A DNA stretch of 64,000 nucleotides from Ignavibacteria bacterium (GTDB taxonomy: Bacteria; Bacteroidota; Ignavibacteria; Ignavibacteriales; Melioribacteraceae). Positions 17,940-26,303 of this stretch are shown here, one piece after another. The notes below the pieces were generated by a model. It had not been told where the DNA came from. It was given only the letters and a program-made list of their open reading frames with translations, and did not search any database. The stretch lies in contig WPAE01000016.1 in assembly GCA_009773205.1 (NCBI GenBank), positions 1-64,000 on the forward strand. Direction: 5' to 3'. The position numbers were made by a program, and so were the translations under genes. Position 1 is the first letter of the stretch, and every line of letters begins with the position of its first letter.

Positions 17940-18250
17940 ATGAAAAAGCGGAAAACAGAATTAGAATTATCACTGATAGACCAGCAACAAAAAATGAAAG
18001 AAAAGATTCTGAAAAAAACAAAAATAAGTTCTAACACTATAATTAAAGAAATGCCGGTTGAGTATACTTTTAATTATTCTAAATCGAAACCAAATAGATT
18101 TGCTTCGCTGAGTATGGTATTGTAGTGCAGCTTGATAAAGATGTCGCAAAAGTTTTTGATTCATCGGAGAAAGTTAATTCTGCTCTTAGAGCAATAATTT
18201 CAGCTTTTCCAAAACAAACTAAAAAGAAAAAATCAATCAATTCATTATGA
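17940..18250 (+). pseudogene. frameshifted small basic protein, antitoxin-like
   Basis: Frame one runs from ATG 17940 (MKKRKTELELSLIDQQQK ... KPNRFA) and stops at 18123. The next frame, from about 18110, reads EYGIVVQLDKDVAKVF, then DSSEKVNSALRAII, and ends at TGA 18250. That stop overlaps the ATG of the isochorismatase gene in an ATGA, the hallmark of a coupled upstream gene. Joining the two by one inserted base near 18105 gives a protein of about 103 aa. The pattern NRFA ... VVxLDxDVAxVF ... S-VN-ALR resembles small antitoxin-like proteins I recall from cyanobacteria and other phyla. That likeness is weak, and no toxin gene is adjacent. It could be a genuine mutation or a single-base sequencing error. 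Confidence 0.65.
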
Positions 18251-18804
18251 AACGTCATCCACAAATCTTAAAGAAAGAAAAAACAGCTTTGCTTGTTATT
18301 GATATTCAAGAAAGGATTCTTCCCGTAATTCATGAATGGGAAACCGTAGTTGCTAATACTTTAAAGCTTATCAACGGATTCCAAATTATGAACGTTCCAA
18401 TTTTCTATACTGAACAATATCCTAAAGGTTTAGGCGGAACAGAATCAAGAATTAAAGAAGCGTTAAGTGAAGCTAAGTTCTACGAGAAGATAACTTTTAG
18501 CTGTATTGGCGCAGGCAATTTATTTGATGATCTTAAAAGCGCTGGTATTGTACAAGTTGTTGTCTGCGGAGTTGAATCTCATGTTTGCGTTCAGCAAACA
18601 GTTTTGGATTTATTAGCTAACGGCTTTCAAGTTAATTTGGCTGCTGATGCAGTTTCATCCCGCAGAAAATTTGACTTCGAAACTTCACTTAATAGAATGC
18701 ATTCGAACGGCGCTGAAGTAACTGTAACTGAATCAATCTTGTTTGAGCTTCTTGAAGTTTGCGGAACTGTTGAGTTCAAATCTGTTTCTAAATTGGTCAA
18801 GTGA
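18247..18804 (+). CDS. isochorismatase-family cysteine hydrolase
   Basis: Cytoplasmic 185-aa hydrolase of the nicotinamidase/isochorismatase fold, closest in style to YcaC-like enzymes. The triad is visible: Asp in LLVIDIQERILP, Lys in TEQYPKGLGGT, and Cys in CGVESHVCVQQTVLDLL. The cis-peptide segment CGVESH replaces the nicotinamidase metal-site pattern, so nicotinamidase is unlikely. The substrate is unknown. Its ATG overlaps the stop of the preceding small gene (ATGA), and its own stop overlaps a following short ORF (TGATG), so three genes look translationally coupled. Confidence 0.88.
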   Translation: MKRHPQILKKEKTALLVIDIQERILPVIHEWETVVANTLKLINGFQIMNVPIFYTEQYPKGLGGTESRIKEALSEAKFYEKITFSCIGAGNLFDDLKSAGIVQVVVCGVESHVCVQQTVLDLLANGFQVNLAADAVSSRRKFDFETSLNRMHSNGAEVTVTESILFELLEVCGTVEFKSVSKLVK

Positions 18805-18962
18805 TGTTTGACAATCCGTATGCATTCATAAGATGGATTGTAATTCTTAGCGGAATAGCGCTACTCATTTACCGATTCGAGTTAATAAGGGTTTTTATGG
18901 ATTTATTTACCGGAAAGAAACGACTAACGATGAGATTCAAAATAAAGTTGATGAACTATTGA
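18804..18962 (+). CDS. small single-pass membrane protein (52 aa), possibly frameshifted
   Basis: Too short for the ORF track. The ATG shares its A with the isochorismatase stop (TGATG). The product has one hydrophobic helix (IRWIVILSGIALLIY) followed by a basic tail. After residue 38 another frame continues with a charged, coiled-coil-like stretch (KETTNDEIQNKVDELLNKR) that looks more protein-like than the basic tail. A second single-base frameshift is therefore possible. I do not recognise a family. Confidence 0.4.
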   Translation: MFDNPYAFIRWIVILSGIALLIYRFELIRVFMDLFTGKKRLTMRFKIKLMNY

Positions 18963-19025
18963 ATAAGAGACAAAAACGATAGAACGCGGATAACGCGGAT
19001 TCAACTGATTTACACGGATAATTTT

Positions 19026-19090
19026 CCATTTTCAATTTCTCGCCTCGTCCCCGACAAGGCTGAGCGGGTCAATTCTCCATTCTCAATTTC
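19026..19090 (-). repeat. interspersed repeat overlapping the end of the SixA-like gene
   Basis: Inverted relative to the copy at 17764-17812; shared words are CTCGCCTCGTC and GAGCGGGTCAATTCTC. It is preceded by GAACGCGGATAACGCGGATT, itself repeat-like. The stop codon and last residues (LRMEN) of the neighbouring gene fall inside it. Confidence 0.7.
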
Positions 19091-19572
19091 TTTGGGTATT
19101 CTTGCAGAATAAGCCTGCCGCAAAATCTTTCTGCGTTACTCCAATTTTCAATATTTAGCTCAAGTGCAACAATTGCGCAGGTAGGCATATCAACAATAGG
19201 TTTATATGAAAGAAGGTTTGCAAAGTTTGTAATACCTGGATTATGCCCAAAGAGAAAAACTGTTTTGTAATTATCGCTGATTTGCTGAACAACTTCTAAT
19301 AGTTCACGAGTCGAAGATTCATAAATTCTTGCATCGCTAATAATCTTTTCAACAGAATAACCAAATTCTTCTGCAAAAATTTCGGCAGTTGAAAATGCTC
19401 GAGTTGCTGGACTGCTGATCATTAATTCCGGAAAGATATTTTTCGAATAAACAAGTCTAGCCATCTTGGGTGCATCTTTTTCGCCGCGCTCGTTTAGTGT
19501 TCTTTCGAAGTCTGTTTGTGTTGGATCAGCCCAACTGGATTTTGCATGGCGGATTAGGCAAATGTATTTCAT
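19069..19572 (-). CDS. SixA-like phosphohistidine phosphatase
   Basis: Histidine phosphatase superfamily, 167 aa, cytoplasmic. The phosphoacceptor motif is LIRHAKSSW at residue 7, and the second catalytic His is in FLFGHNPGITNF. The DFERTLNERGEKDAPKMA segment is typical of SixA, which removes phosphate from histidine phosphotransfer domains. The target here is not known. The final LRMEN and stop codon lie within an interspersed repeat, so the native C-terminus may have been altered. It lies 14 nt after the HD-domain gene on the same strand. Confidence 0.88.
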   Translation of the reverse strand: MKYICLIRHAKSSWADPTQTDFERTLNERGEKDAPKMARLVYSKNIFPELMISSPATRAFSTAEIFAEEFGYSVEKIISDARIYESSTRELLEVVQQISDNYKTVFLFGHNPGITNFANLLSYKPIVDMPTCAIVALELNIENWSNAERFCGRLILQEYPKKLRMEN

Positions 19573-19586
19573 GAAATTTGCTTTGT

Positions 19587-20177
19587 TTAGTTAAGCGAAT
19601 CGAGCTGCAGTTGAAGCAGTGCTAAGTTCGCGTTACGAATTTCGGAAAAAGTTTTCTGAGCGTAATCTGTAAAGAAATTATGCTGTGAAACAAACTCAAT
19701 AGATTTAATCAGCCACTCGCTTTCGGTTAATCTTCGTTTAAAATAAAATTCAAATTCGGTTCTAAATAGATTGTTTCTGCCAATAAAAGATTTTTTCCCT
19801 AAGTGATTTAAGTCAGCATCGCACATAATTTTTTCGAGATGATTTTTAGGGCGCTGCGGAACCTTAGTAGCCATAATGCAGCCAACTACCTTTTCGATCT
19901 TGGATTCATCGTAATTTTGATTTAACAAAAAATTGCTTGCAAACATTGCGCTAATCTCTTCATGCCCGGCAGTTTTTTCAACGTAACCAAGGTCATGAAA
20001 CCAAGCGGCAAGTGTAACAATCTCTATATCTTCTTCCGAAACAGATTCTCCTTTTGCAATTTCGATTGCTGCATTTACAACTTCTTTAGTGTGTTCAATG
20101 CTATGATACAAGTTTTGTTTTGGAGATCGTTCCAGAATTATTTTAACTGCATATTCTTCTGCAAGCTGAAGTAACAT
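19587..20177 (-). CDS. HD-domain phosphohydrolase
   Basis: Predicted metal-dependent phosphohydrolase of 196 aa. HD-fold ligands are visible in order: His in YHSIEHTKEVV, the HD pair in AAWFHDLGYVE, His in AGHEEISAMF and Asp in MCDADLNHLG. No regulatory or nucleotide-synthesis domain is attached. The substrate, probably a nucleotide, is unknown. It is likely co-transcribed with the SixA-like gene downstream; the 82-nt gap to the SafE-like gene upstream makes linkage to the oxidase operon uncertain. Confidence 0.82.
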   Translation of the reverse strand: MLLQLAEEYAVKIILERSPKQNLYHSIEHTKEVVNAAIEIAKGESVSEEDIEIVTLAAWFHDLGYVEKTAGHEEISAMFASNFLLNQNYDESKIEKVVGCIMATKVPQRPKNHLEKIMCDADLNHLGKKSFIGRNNLFRTEFEFYFKRRLTESEWLIKSIEFVSQHNFFTDYAQKTFSEIRNANLALLQLQLDSLN

Positions 20178-20259
20178 ATCCTAAAACTTTCGTTTATTAA
20201 ATAAAAGATTAAGAATTATTTGCTCAGATTCTACACTAAGTATTTTATGTAATAAAACA

Positions 20260-20976
20260 TCAAGGGCAACACTCAACCTCTTGAACTTCGGTCTTTGTAG
20301 TTGGGTATTCAAACTTAGGACTGATATAAGGAATACCGAGATTTAATCCTCTGAGAATAAATAAGAGAGCAAAAATTGCTGCAAATGCCGGAATTAGTTT
20401 GTTAATTTTTGCACGAATGTTAAAGTTGATAACTTTACCAAGCATTGCAGCAGCTAACATAATTGGTGTAGTTCCTAAGCCAAACAAAGCCATATAAACT
20501 GCGCCTTCACTCCACCCGCTTGTAGATACTGCGCCGGCAATGCCTACATAAACAAAACCACACGGAAGCAAGCCGTTTAGCAATCCAATTGTAAACAAAG
20601 AGTTGTTAGTTCTCTTGTTAATGAGTTTCGAAAAGTTTGATTTGAGAAACATTACTATAGCTGCGTAAAATTTTAATTTGGAAACGCGGGTTTTAATTTT
20701 ACGCGGAGTTAAAACATACAGCAAAATTGCTGCGCCAATTGCAATTGATAGATGCTGCTGCAATCCAAAAAGAACTAAACTGCTTCCAAACAAGCCAAAG
20801 ACTGCGCCTAAGATAGAGTATGTAACAATTCTTCCTAAGTTGTAAAGAAGCCGTCCGGCAAAAACGCTTAGGTTGTTTTCTCCAAAGACCGGAAGTGCTA
20901 ATACAATTGGTCCGCACATTCCAACACAATGTAAACTGCCAACTAAGCCAACTACAAAGCCTGTCCAAACTTCCAT
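20260..20976 (-). CDS. SafE/TauE-like integral membrane protein of the cbb3 maturation cluster
   Basis: Six-helix membrane protein with the hallmark GSLHCVGMCGPIVLAL near the N-terminus, whose two Cys are thought to handle copper or thiols, and a second half-repeat containing GLLNGLLPCGFVYVG. Proteins of this type (often annotated sulfite exporter TauE/SafE or UreH-domain) are found beside ccoGHIS and are associated with copper supply to cytochrome oxidase. It abuts ccoH with no gap, supporting that role. The C-terminus ends in ECCP, a further Cys pair. Confidence 0.83.
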   Translation of the reverse strand: MEVWTGFVVGLVGSLHCVGMCGPIVLALPVFGENNLSVFAGRLLYNLGRIVTYSILGAVFGLFGSSLVLFGLQQHLSIAIGAAILLYVLTPRKIKTRVSKLKFYAAIVMFLKSNFSKLINKRTNNSLFTIGLLNGLLPCGFVYVGIAGAVSTSGWSEGAVYMALFGLGTTPIMLAAAMLGKVINFNIRAKINKLIPAFAAIFALLFILRGLNLGIPYISPKFEYPTTKTEVQEVECCP

Positions 20977-21426
20977 TTAGTTTACCATTATAAGTTTTTC
21001 GTTATAGTAATTGTTTTCTTTGGCGCTCCAATCAACTTTTACTTTCCATAAGCCTTTGTCTAAAGTTTCTATAGATATAGTTTGAGAATGAGAAGTATCT
21101 GGCAATAGATCAATGTTAAAATCTTTCTTTTCATCATTTGGGCGGTAAAAAGAAATGATGCCCGAATAATCTTTTACATCAAACATCTTAGGAAAAGAAA
21201 AAGTAATTCCTGTTTGAGCAAGTGAAATTTCCAATTGCTCCGGCAGATTTTGCGTCCTGTTTACTTTATCAATCTGTTCTTGGTACTTAATTCCTTTTGC
21301 ATAATAGTTCTCCGTTTCAAGACTAACATCTTGATTCATAAATATTACAACGCCTGTTAAAGCAACAATTACAAAAACAATGTATGTGGCAGCAATTCCA
21401 AATCCCCAATTAAATTTTAATTTCAT
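20977..21426 (-). CDS. ccoH: FixH/CcoH family cbb3 oxidase assembly protein
   Basis: Membrane-anchored protein of 149 aa: one N-terminal helix (IAATYIVFVIVALTGVVIFM), the conserved segment ENYYAKGIKYQEQID, and a periplasmic beta-sandwich ending GLWKVKVDWSAKENNYY. FixH/CcoH interacts with cbb3 subunits and is needed for assembly. Its start overlaps the ccoG stop by 4 nt, and it abuts the SafE-like gene, giving a tight ccoG-ccoH-safE unit. Confidence 0.9.
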   Translation of the reverse strand: MKLKFNWGFGIAATYIVFVIVALTGVVIFMNQDVSLETENYYAKGIKYQEQIDKVNRTQNLPEQLEISLAQTGITFSFPKMFDVKDYSGIISFYRPNDEKKDFNIDLLPDTSHSQTISIETLDKGLWKVKVDWSAKENNYYNEKLIMVN

Positions 21427-22829
21427 TTTATAACCTTTCCTAAAAAAGCTGTGTTAATTACATCAAGTGTTCTATTGCCTGATTTTACTGCAATCTTGAT
21501 TGGAGTTTTCAACAATTTAATTTCTGCTTTAGGCAAAATTACGAGAAACTTAGCTTCAGTAACGCCTTGTGGTTCAACGCTAAGCTCTTTGCCAATAATT
21601 TTAATTTCTCCTTTTATGTTCTCAAGTTCTAGCCTAACACTAAACTTATCAAACGATTTGTTAATCAGTTTAAGATCGTAAAAATTACTTAGCTTCTCAC
21701 CAGGCTGCTCATGGAATAACATACCTGGAGTTCTGAGAATGCTAAGCTCTACTTGGTTTCGGTTAATAAATAATATAGAAATTAAAACAGTAAGCAAAAC
21801 TAAAACTATTGTATAACCGATAGAGCGTGCTGTAAATAAAGGCTGCTTGCCGGTTTCTATTTGTGTTTTTGAAGCAAACCGTATCAAACCTTTGGGCTTG
21901 CTTATTTTTGTCATAACAGAATCGCAAACGTCTATGCAAGCCGTACAGTTTACGCATTCTAACTGCGTTCCGTTTCTTATATCAATGCCGGTCGGACAAA
22001 CATCAACACACAAATGGCAATCTATACAGTCTCCATTTGTGCTGAGTGCATCTTTTTTAAGTTTTCCTCTCGGCTCGCCTCGTTTGTAATCGTAATGAAT
22101 AACCACCGAGTTTTGATCCAGCATAACGCCTTGCAATCTTCCGTAGGGACAAACTAAAGTACACGCTTGCTCGCGGAAGCTGCTGAATACGAAGTAGAAC
22201 AAACCGGAAAAAATTACTATTGCTAAAAAGGTGCCAAAATGTTTTCCGGGGCCATCGGTAATAAATATGTAAAGCTTATCAACACCAATAATATATGATA
22301 GAAATGTGTTGGCTATTAAAAATGAAATGGCAAAAAATATTATTTGCTTAGAAGTCTTTTTAAATATTTTTTCTCCGTTCCACGCAGCAGATTTTAATAT
22401 TTTTTGTTTTTGCCGGTCACCTTCAATCAAATACTCAATTTTACGGAAAACCAGTTCCATAAAAACTGTTTGCGGGCAAATCCAGCCGCAGAAAAGTCTT
22501 CCGTAAACAACAGTAAAAAGAAAAATTGACACAATTATTGCAATCATGATAAGTGCAAACAAGTGCAGATCATGCGGACCGAATGGGACACCTAAGATTA
22601 CAAAATGCCTTTCAACAACATTTAATAATAGAAGCGGGTGCCCGGCAATTTTTACAAATGGAGCGCCAAATAAAAATAAGAGCAGAAATATGCTAAGGAT
22701 GCTTCTGGCGGAATAAAATTTTCCCGATGGCTTTTTAGGAAATATCCATTTTCTTTTTCCTTCTTGTGTAACTGTAGCAAGTGAATCTCGGAAATCTTCT
22801 TTATTATAGTTTGTATTTATTTTTGCCAT
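21423..22829 (-). CDS. ccoG: CcoG/FixG, iron-sulfur cbb3 oxidase accessory protein
   Basis: Polytopic membrane ferredoxin-like protein, 468 aa, associated with copper reduction for cbb3 biogenesis. The motif YGRLFCGWICPQTVFMELV (NapH/FixG type) is followed by CTLVCPYGRLQG. Two 4Fe-4S clusters are encoded by CIDCHLCVDVCPTGI and CVNCTACIDVCDSVM. The C-terminal 130 residues form the periplasmic Ig-like domain of this family. It is separated from ccoP by a terminator-like hairpin, so it may be transcribed at a lower level than the oxidase subunits. Confidence 0.96.
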   Translation of the reverse strand: MAKINTNYNKEDFRDSLATVTQEGKRKWIFPKKPSGKFYSARSILSIFLLLFLFGAPFVKIAGHPLLLLNVVERHFVILGVPFGPHDLHLFALIMIAIIVSIFLFTVVYGRLFCGWICPQTVFMELVFRKIEYLIEGDRQKQKILKSAAWNGEKIFKKTSKQIIFFAISFLIANTFLSYIIGVDKLYIFITDGPGKHFGTFLAIVIFSGLFYFVFSSFREQACTLVCPYGRLQGVMLDQNSVVIHYDYKRGEPRGKLKKDALSTNGDCIDCHLCVDVCPTGIDIRNGTQLECVNCTACIDVCDSVMTKISKPKGLIRFASKTQIETGKQPLFTARSIGYTIVLVLLTVLISILFINRNQVELSILRTPGMLFHEQPGEKLSNFYDLKLINKSFDKFSVRLELENIKGEIKIIGKELSVEPQGVTEAKFLVILPKAEIKLLKTPIKIAVKSGNRTLDVINTAFLGKVIK

Positions 22830-22872
22830 AGTTGGGCAGTTCTTGTTATCGCTTTCTTAGGATAAAGAACAT

Positions 22873-22909
22873 TAAAAAATGAGACGCCCCTCTGCAAATA
22901 GACGTCTCT
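22873..22909 (-). terminator. terminator between ccoP and ccoG (minus strand)
   Basis: On the minus strand GAGACG pairs with CGTCTC around a GC-containing loop and is followed by ATTTTTTAAT, 8 nt after the ccoP stop. Likely attenuates transcription into ccoG. Confidence 0.7.
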
Positions 22910-22916
22910 TACAATG

Positions 22917-23771
22917 TTAGCTTTTCTTTACAGAGATGGAATCGGTTTTAGATTCTTCCCATTTAGGTCCTTCAGGTGCTTTTGGGTTCGCAGGTTTAGT
23001 TCCCTGGAAGGAAAGAACATAGCTTGACACGGCTTGCATCTTTTTAGAATCTAATTGAGATTGCCATGCAATCATTCCTTTTGCAGGTACACCATCCTTA
23101 ATTATTTTAAAGACGTTCTTTATTCCACCTCCGTGAATCCAGTATTCGTCTGCTAAGTTTGGGCCTACTAATCCGCCGCCATCTGCAAGGTGGCAAGAAA
23201 CACAGTTTTTATCATAAATGTCTTTCCCTTCTGAAAGCGAAGCGGCATCATTTACAAATTTTACAGTTTCTTCATTAATAAAGGCGCCTGTCTTTATCAA
23301 ATAATCTTTTTCTACTTTTGCATGATTCATTTCTGCTAAATACTCTTTGTGCTGAATCTGTCCGTCATCAAAAACATGAAAAACCATGAGATAGATAACA
23401 GCCCAGATTATTGTTCCGTAGAACAAAAAGTTGAACCAAGGCGGGATGCGGTTATCTAACTCACGAATTCCGTCAAACTCATGGTGGAACAATAAATCCT
23501 TTTCTTTTTCCATCGGTTGTAAACGTACTAAGTATTTAGCAACTAATCTAACAGGGCGCAAGAAATCATCCCCTTCATTATCATTTTTTTCGCTGTAAAC
23601 TATGGCAAGCCAAAGTACGGCAAGAATAACAATGATTGTTAGCACTAACATTGTTCTCATTACTGCTTCCATATCAACAGAACTTTCTGTTGCAGCAACG
23701 GCTTGAGAATATCCGAGCAATGAAATAGCAGCAAATAAAGCTTTGAACAAAAATTTATTAATTGACTTCAT
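22917..23771 (-). CDS. ccoP: cbb3 oxidase cytochrome c subunit CcoP, monoheme type
   Basis: Subunit III of cytochrome cbb3 oxidase. Two hydrophobic segments near the N-terminus precede the CcoP N-domain signature (IRELDNRIPPWFNFLFYGTI), which is followed by a third helix and a cytochrome c domain. Only one heme site is present (NCVSCHLADGGGLVGPNL); classical proteobacterial CcoP has two. The axial Met is probably in KGMIAWQ. It overlaps ccoQ by 14 nt. The reduced heme count agrees with Bacteroidota-type oxidases but was not checked by search. Confidence 0.92.
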   Translation of the reverse strand: MKSINKFLFKALFAAISLLGYSQAVAATESSVDMEAVMRTMLVLTIIVILAVLWLAIVYSEKNDNEGDDFLRPVRLVAKYLVRLQPMEKEKDLLFHHEFDGIRELDNRIPPWFNFLFYGTIIWAVIYLMVFHVFDDGQIQHKEYLAEMNHAKVEKDYLIKTGAFINEETVKFVNDAASLSEGKDIYDKNCVSCHLADGGGLVGPNLADEYWIHGGGIKNVFKIIKDGVPAKGMIAWQSQLDSKKMQAVSSYVLSFQGTKPANPKAPEGPKWEESKTDSISVKKS

Positions 23772-23961
23772 TTTTCATCTCAAAATTTTTTTTGTTTTCT
23801 GAGTTTGAATCCAATGGAAGATTTTCCATATGGTTGATATAGCCTTTCTTTAGTCTTATTGCCCATACTGTTGTAATTACAAATAAAGCAAAAAATACTA
23901 CCAAAGAAATTAAAGGTATAATTGAGCCGTTACTTACAGTTTTAAAATATTCAGAGATCAT
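23758..23961 (-). CDS. ccoQ: CcoQ/FixQ-like small cbb3 subunit
   Basis: 67-aa single-helix protein (IIPLISLVVFFALFVITTVWAI) followed by a charged tail, in the exact ccoQ position between ccoNO and ccoP. Its start overlaps the ccoNO stop by 1 nt and its end overlaps ccoP. Sequence conservation in CcoQ is low, so the call rests mainly on position, size and topology. Confidence 0.82.
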   Translation of the reverse strand: MISEYFKTVSNGSIIPLISLVVFFALFVITTVWAIRLKKGYINHMENLPLDSNSENKKNFEMKNEVN

Positions 23962-26087
23962 TATTTACCTGCCGCTTTATTACCTTTAATATCTGTCCCT
24001 AATCTCTGCATATAAGCGATTAGAGCAATAATCTCTTTATCCGATTCTGCAGGAACGCCATTGTTTAGCAAGTCTTTTGCTATCTCATCGGCTTGTTTTT
24101 GCAAGTCTTGTTCTGCAATGTCTTCGTAACCATCGGCATAAGGAACACCTAAAGAACGCATAGCATTAATTTTAGTTCTTGTAGTAGATACATCAAGAGT
24201 TTGCGTAAACAACCAAGGATATGGCGGCATAATAGAACCGGGCGACATAGAGCGAGGATCTTCCATGTGCATATAATGCCATAAGTTTCCATACTTTCCT
24301 CCTAAGCGCTGCAAGTCTGGTCCGGTTCGTTTTGAACCCCACAAAAAGGGATGTTCGTAAACGTGTTCGCCGGCTTTTGTGTATTCCCCATATCGCTCTG
24401 TTTCGGATCTAAAAGGACGAATTAATTGAGAGTGACATGAAACGCAACCTTCGCGAATGTAAATATCTCTTCCTTGTAGTTCTAAAGGCGTGTAAGGTTT
24501 AATGCTTGAAATTGTAGGAACATTCGATTCGATTGCGAACATTGGAATTATTTGAACCATTCCGCCGATTAATATTGCAACTAAAGATAGCAGTGCAAAC
24601 TTAACAGGTCGTTTTTCTAACCAACGGTGGAACATTCCACGTTTAATTTTATCGGTCGCTTTATCTATTGGCGCTGCTTCTGCTTCTTCATTCTTAATGA
24701 AAGAACCATGTTTAGCAGTTACAAGCAAATTATACATCATCAAGAAAACACCAAGCAAATACAACAACCCTCCAAACGAACGTATAACGTACATTGGAAG
24801 AATTTGAAGTACAGTTTCTAAGAAGTTTGGATATTGCAAAACGCCGAGCGGAGTAAATTGTTTCCACATTAAAGCTTGTGCAATTCCAGCCCAATACAAT
24901 GGTACTGCATAAAAAACGATTCCAAGTGTAGCCACCCAAAAATGTAAGTTCGCTAATTTCTTAGAGAACAGTTCTGTTCCCCACATTTTTGGTATTAACC
25001 AGTAAAGAATTCCAAAAGACATTAATCCGTTCCAGCCTAAAGCTCCAATGTGTGCGTGTCCTACTGTCCAATCTGTAAAGTGAGAGATCGCATTAACATT
25101 CTTAAGAGACATCATTGGTCCTTCGAATGTTGCCATACCGTAAGCAGTAACTGCAGCTACCATAAATTTCAAAACAGGGTTATCGCGTACACGGTCCCAA
25201 GCACCGCGAAGTGTTAATAATCCGTTTAGCATTCCGCCCCAAGATGGAGCTATAAGCATAATTGAAAAAACAGTTCCTAATGATTGAGCCCAATCCGGTA
25301 ACGCAGTGTATAGCAAGTGATGCGGTCCAGCCCAGATGTACAAAAATATTAATGCCCAAAAGTGAAGAATAGAAAGGCGATAGGAATATACGGGTCTGTT
25401 TGCTGCTTTGGGTAAAAAGTAATACATCAAACCTAAATATGGCGTTGTTAGGAAAAAAGCCACAGCATTATGCCCGTACCACCATTGAACAAGTGCATCT
25501 TGAACGCCGGCGTAAACAGAATAGCTCTTAAATAAACTAACAGGAAGTTCGATTGAGTTTACAACGTGCAAGACAGTAATTGTTACAAAAGTAGCAATGT
25601 AAAACCAAGCTGCAACGTAAATATGTTCTTCTCGTCGTTTAATAATTGTACCTAACAAATTTGCGCCGAACGCTAACCAAACAATAGCAATTGCAATATC
25701 TATAGGCCATTCAAGTTCTGCATACTCTTTACTTGTTGTAATTCCAAGCGGAAGAGTTATAGCAGCAGCTACAATAATTAATTGCCATCCCCAAAAGTGA
25801 AATTTGCTTAAGAAATCGCTGTACATTCTGGCTTTCATCACTCGCTGGAGTGAATAATAAACTCCGCCGAAAATGATGTTGCCTACAAAGGCAAAAATAA
25901 CAGCGTTAGTGTGAAGTGGTCTCAATCTACCATAGGTTAAGTATTGAATACCAAAATTTAGCTCAGGTATATAGAGCTGAACGGCAATGATAAGACCGAC
26001 AAGCATTCCAACGATAGAAAAAATTACTGCTGCAATCATAAACTGCTTAACGATCTGGTTGTCGTAACTGAATTTCTCTAACTGCAT
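23961..26087 (-). CDS. ccoNO: fused cbb3 cytochrome c oxidase subunits I and II (CcoNO)
   Basis: Catalytic heme-copper oxidase reducing O2 at low concentration. Residues about 1-480 are CcoN with twelve helices and metal ligands: LRPLHTNAVIFAF, WWYGHNAVAFFLT (CuB), GPHHLLYTALPDW (CuB pair) and VGHAHIGALGWNG (hemes). Residues about 505-708 are CcoO, a membrane-anchored monoheme cytochrome c with EGCVSCHSQLIRPF and the axial Met region MSPGSIMPPYPW. The two are separate genes in Proteobacteria; here there is a single 708-aa reading frame without stop or internal frameshift. A good AAGGAG site precedes the ATG. Confidence 0.96.
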   Translation of the reverse strand: MQLEKFSYDNQIVKQFMIAAVIFSIVGMLVGLIIAVQLYIPELNFGIQYLTYGRLRPLHTNAVIFAFVGNIIFGGVYYSLQRVMKARMYSDFLSKFHFWGWQLIIVAAAITLPLGITTSKEYAELEWPIDIAIAIVWLAFGANLLGTIIKRREEHIYVAAWFYIATFVTITVLHVVNSIELPVSLFKSYSVYAGVQDALVQWWYGHNAVAFFLTTPYLGLMYYFLPKAANRPVYSYRLSILHFWALIFLYIWAGPHHLLYTALPDWAQSLGTVFSIMLIAPSWGGMLNGLLTLRGAWDRVRDNPVLKFMVAAVTAYGMATFEGPMMSLKNVNAISHFTDWTVGHAHIGALGWNGLMSFGILYWLIPKMWGTELFSKKLANLHFWVATLGIVFYAVPLYWAGIAQALMWKQFTPLGVLQYPNFLETVLQILPMYVIRSFGGLLYLLGVFLMMYNLLVTAKHGSFIKNEEAEAAPIDKATDKIKRGMFHRWLEKRPVKFALLSLVAILIGGMVQIIPMFAIESNVPTISSIKPYTPLELQGRDIYIREGCVSCHSQLIRPFRSETERYGEYTKAGEHVYEHPFLWGSKRTGPDLQRLGGKYGNLWHYMHMEDPRSMSPGSIMPPYPWLFTQTLDVSTTRTKINAMRSLGVPYADGYEDIAEQDLQKQADEIAKDLLNNGVPAESDKEIIALIAYMQRLGTDIKGNKAAGK

Positions 26088-26129
26088 TCAGAGAACTCCT
26101 TGTTTTATTTTTAGTTTAAGGGAAGGACA

Positions 26130-26303
26130 TCAAGAAGATTTCTTGCCGGTGTCCTTTGCTTTTTTATTTTCGTCAAAAAGAATTCTTATAGATGGTGTGT
26201 ATTTATCATCGTACTGCCCGCTTTTTACAGCCCACAGATATGCAGCTAAAAACCCAAGCGCAACCAAAAGACTTGCTGCAATAAGTACAATTATTACCTG
26301 CAT
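26130..26303 (-). CDS. ccoS: CcoS, cbb3 oxidase assembly protein
   Basis: 57-aa ORF missing from the track. It reads MQVIIVLIAASLLVALGFL, then AAYLWAVKSGQYDD and a polar tail ending KKSS. The single N-terminal helix followed by W-A-V-K-SGQ-DD is the CcoS signature (helix, then G-Q-DD). Its ATG overlaps the ccoI stop (TAATG), indicating coupling, and ccoNO follows after 42 nt. CcoS is required for cofactor insertion into the catalytic subunit. Confidence 0.93.
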   Translation of the reverse strand: MQVIIVLIAASLLVALGFLAAYLWAVKSGQYDDKYTPSIRILFDENKKAKDTGKKSS

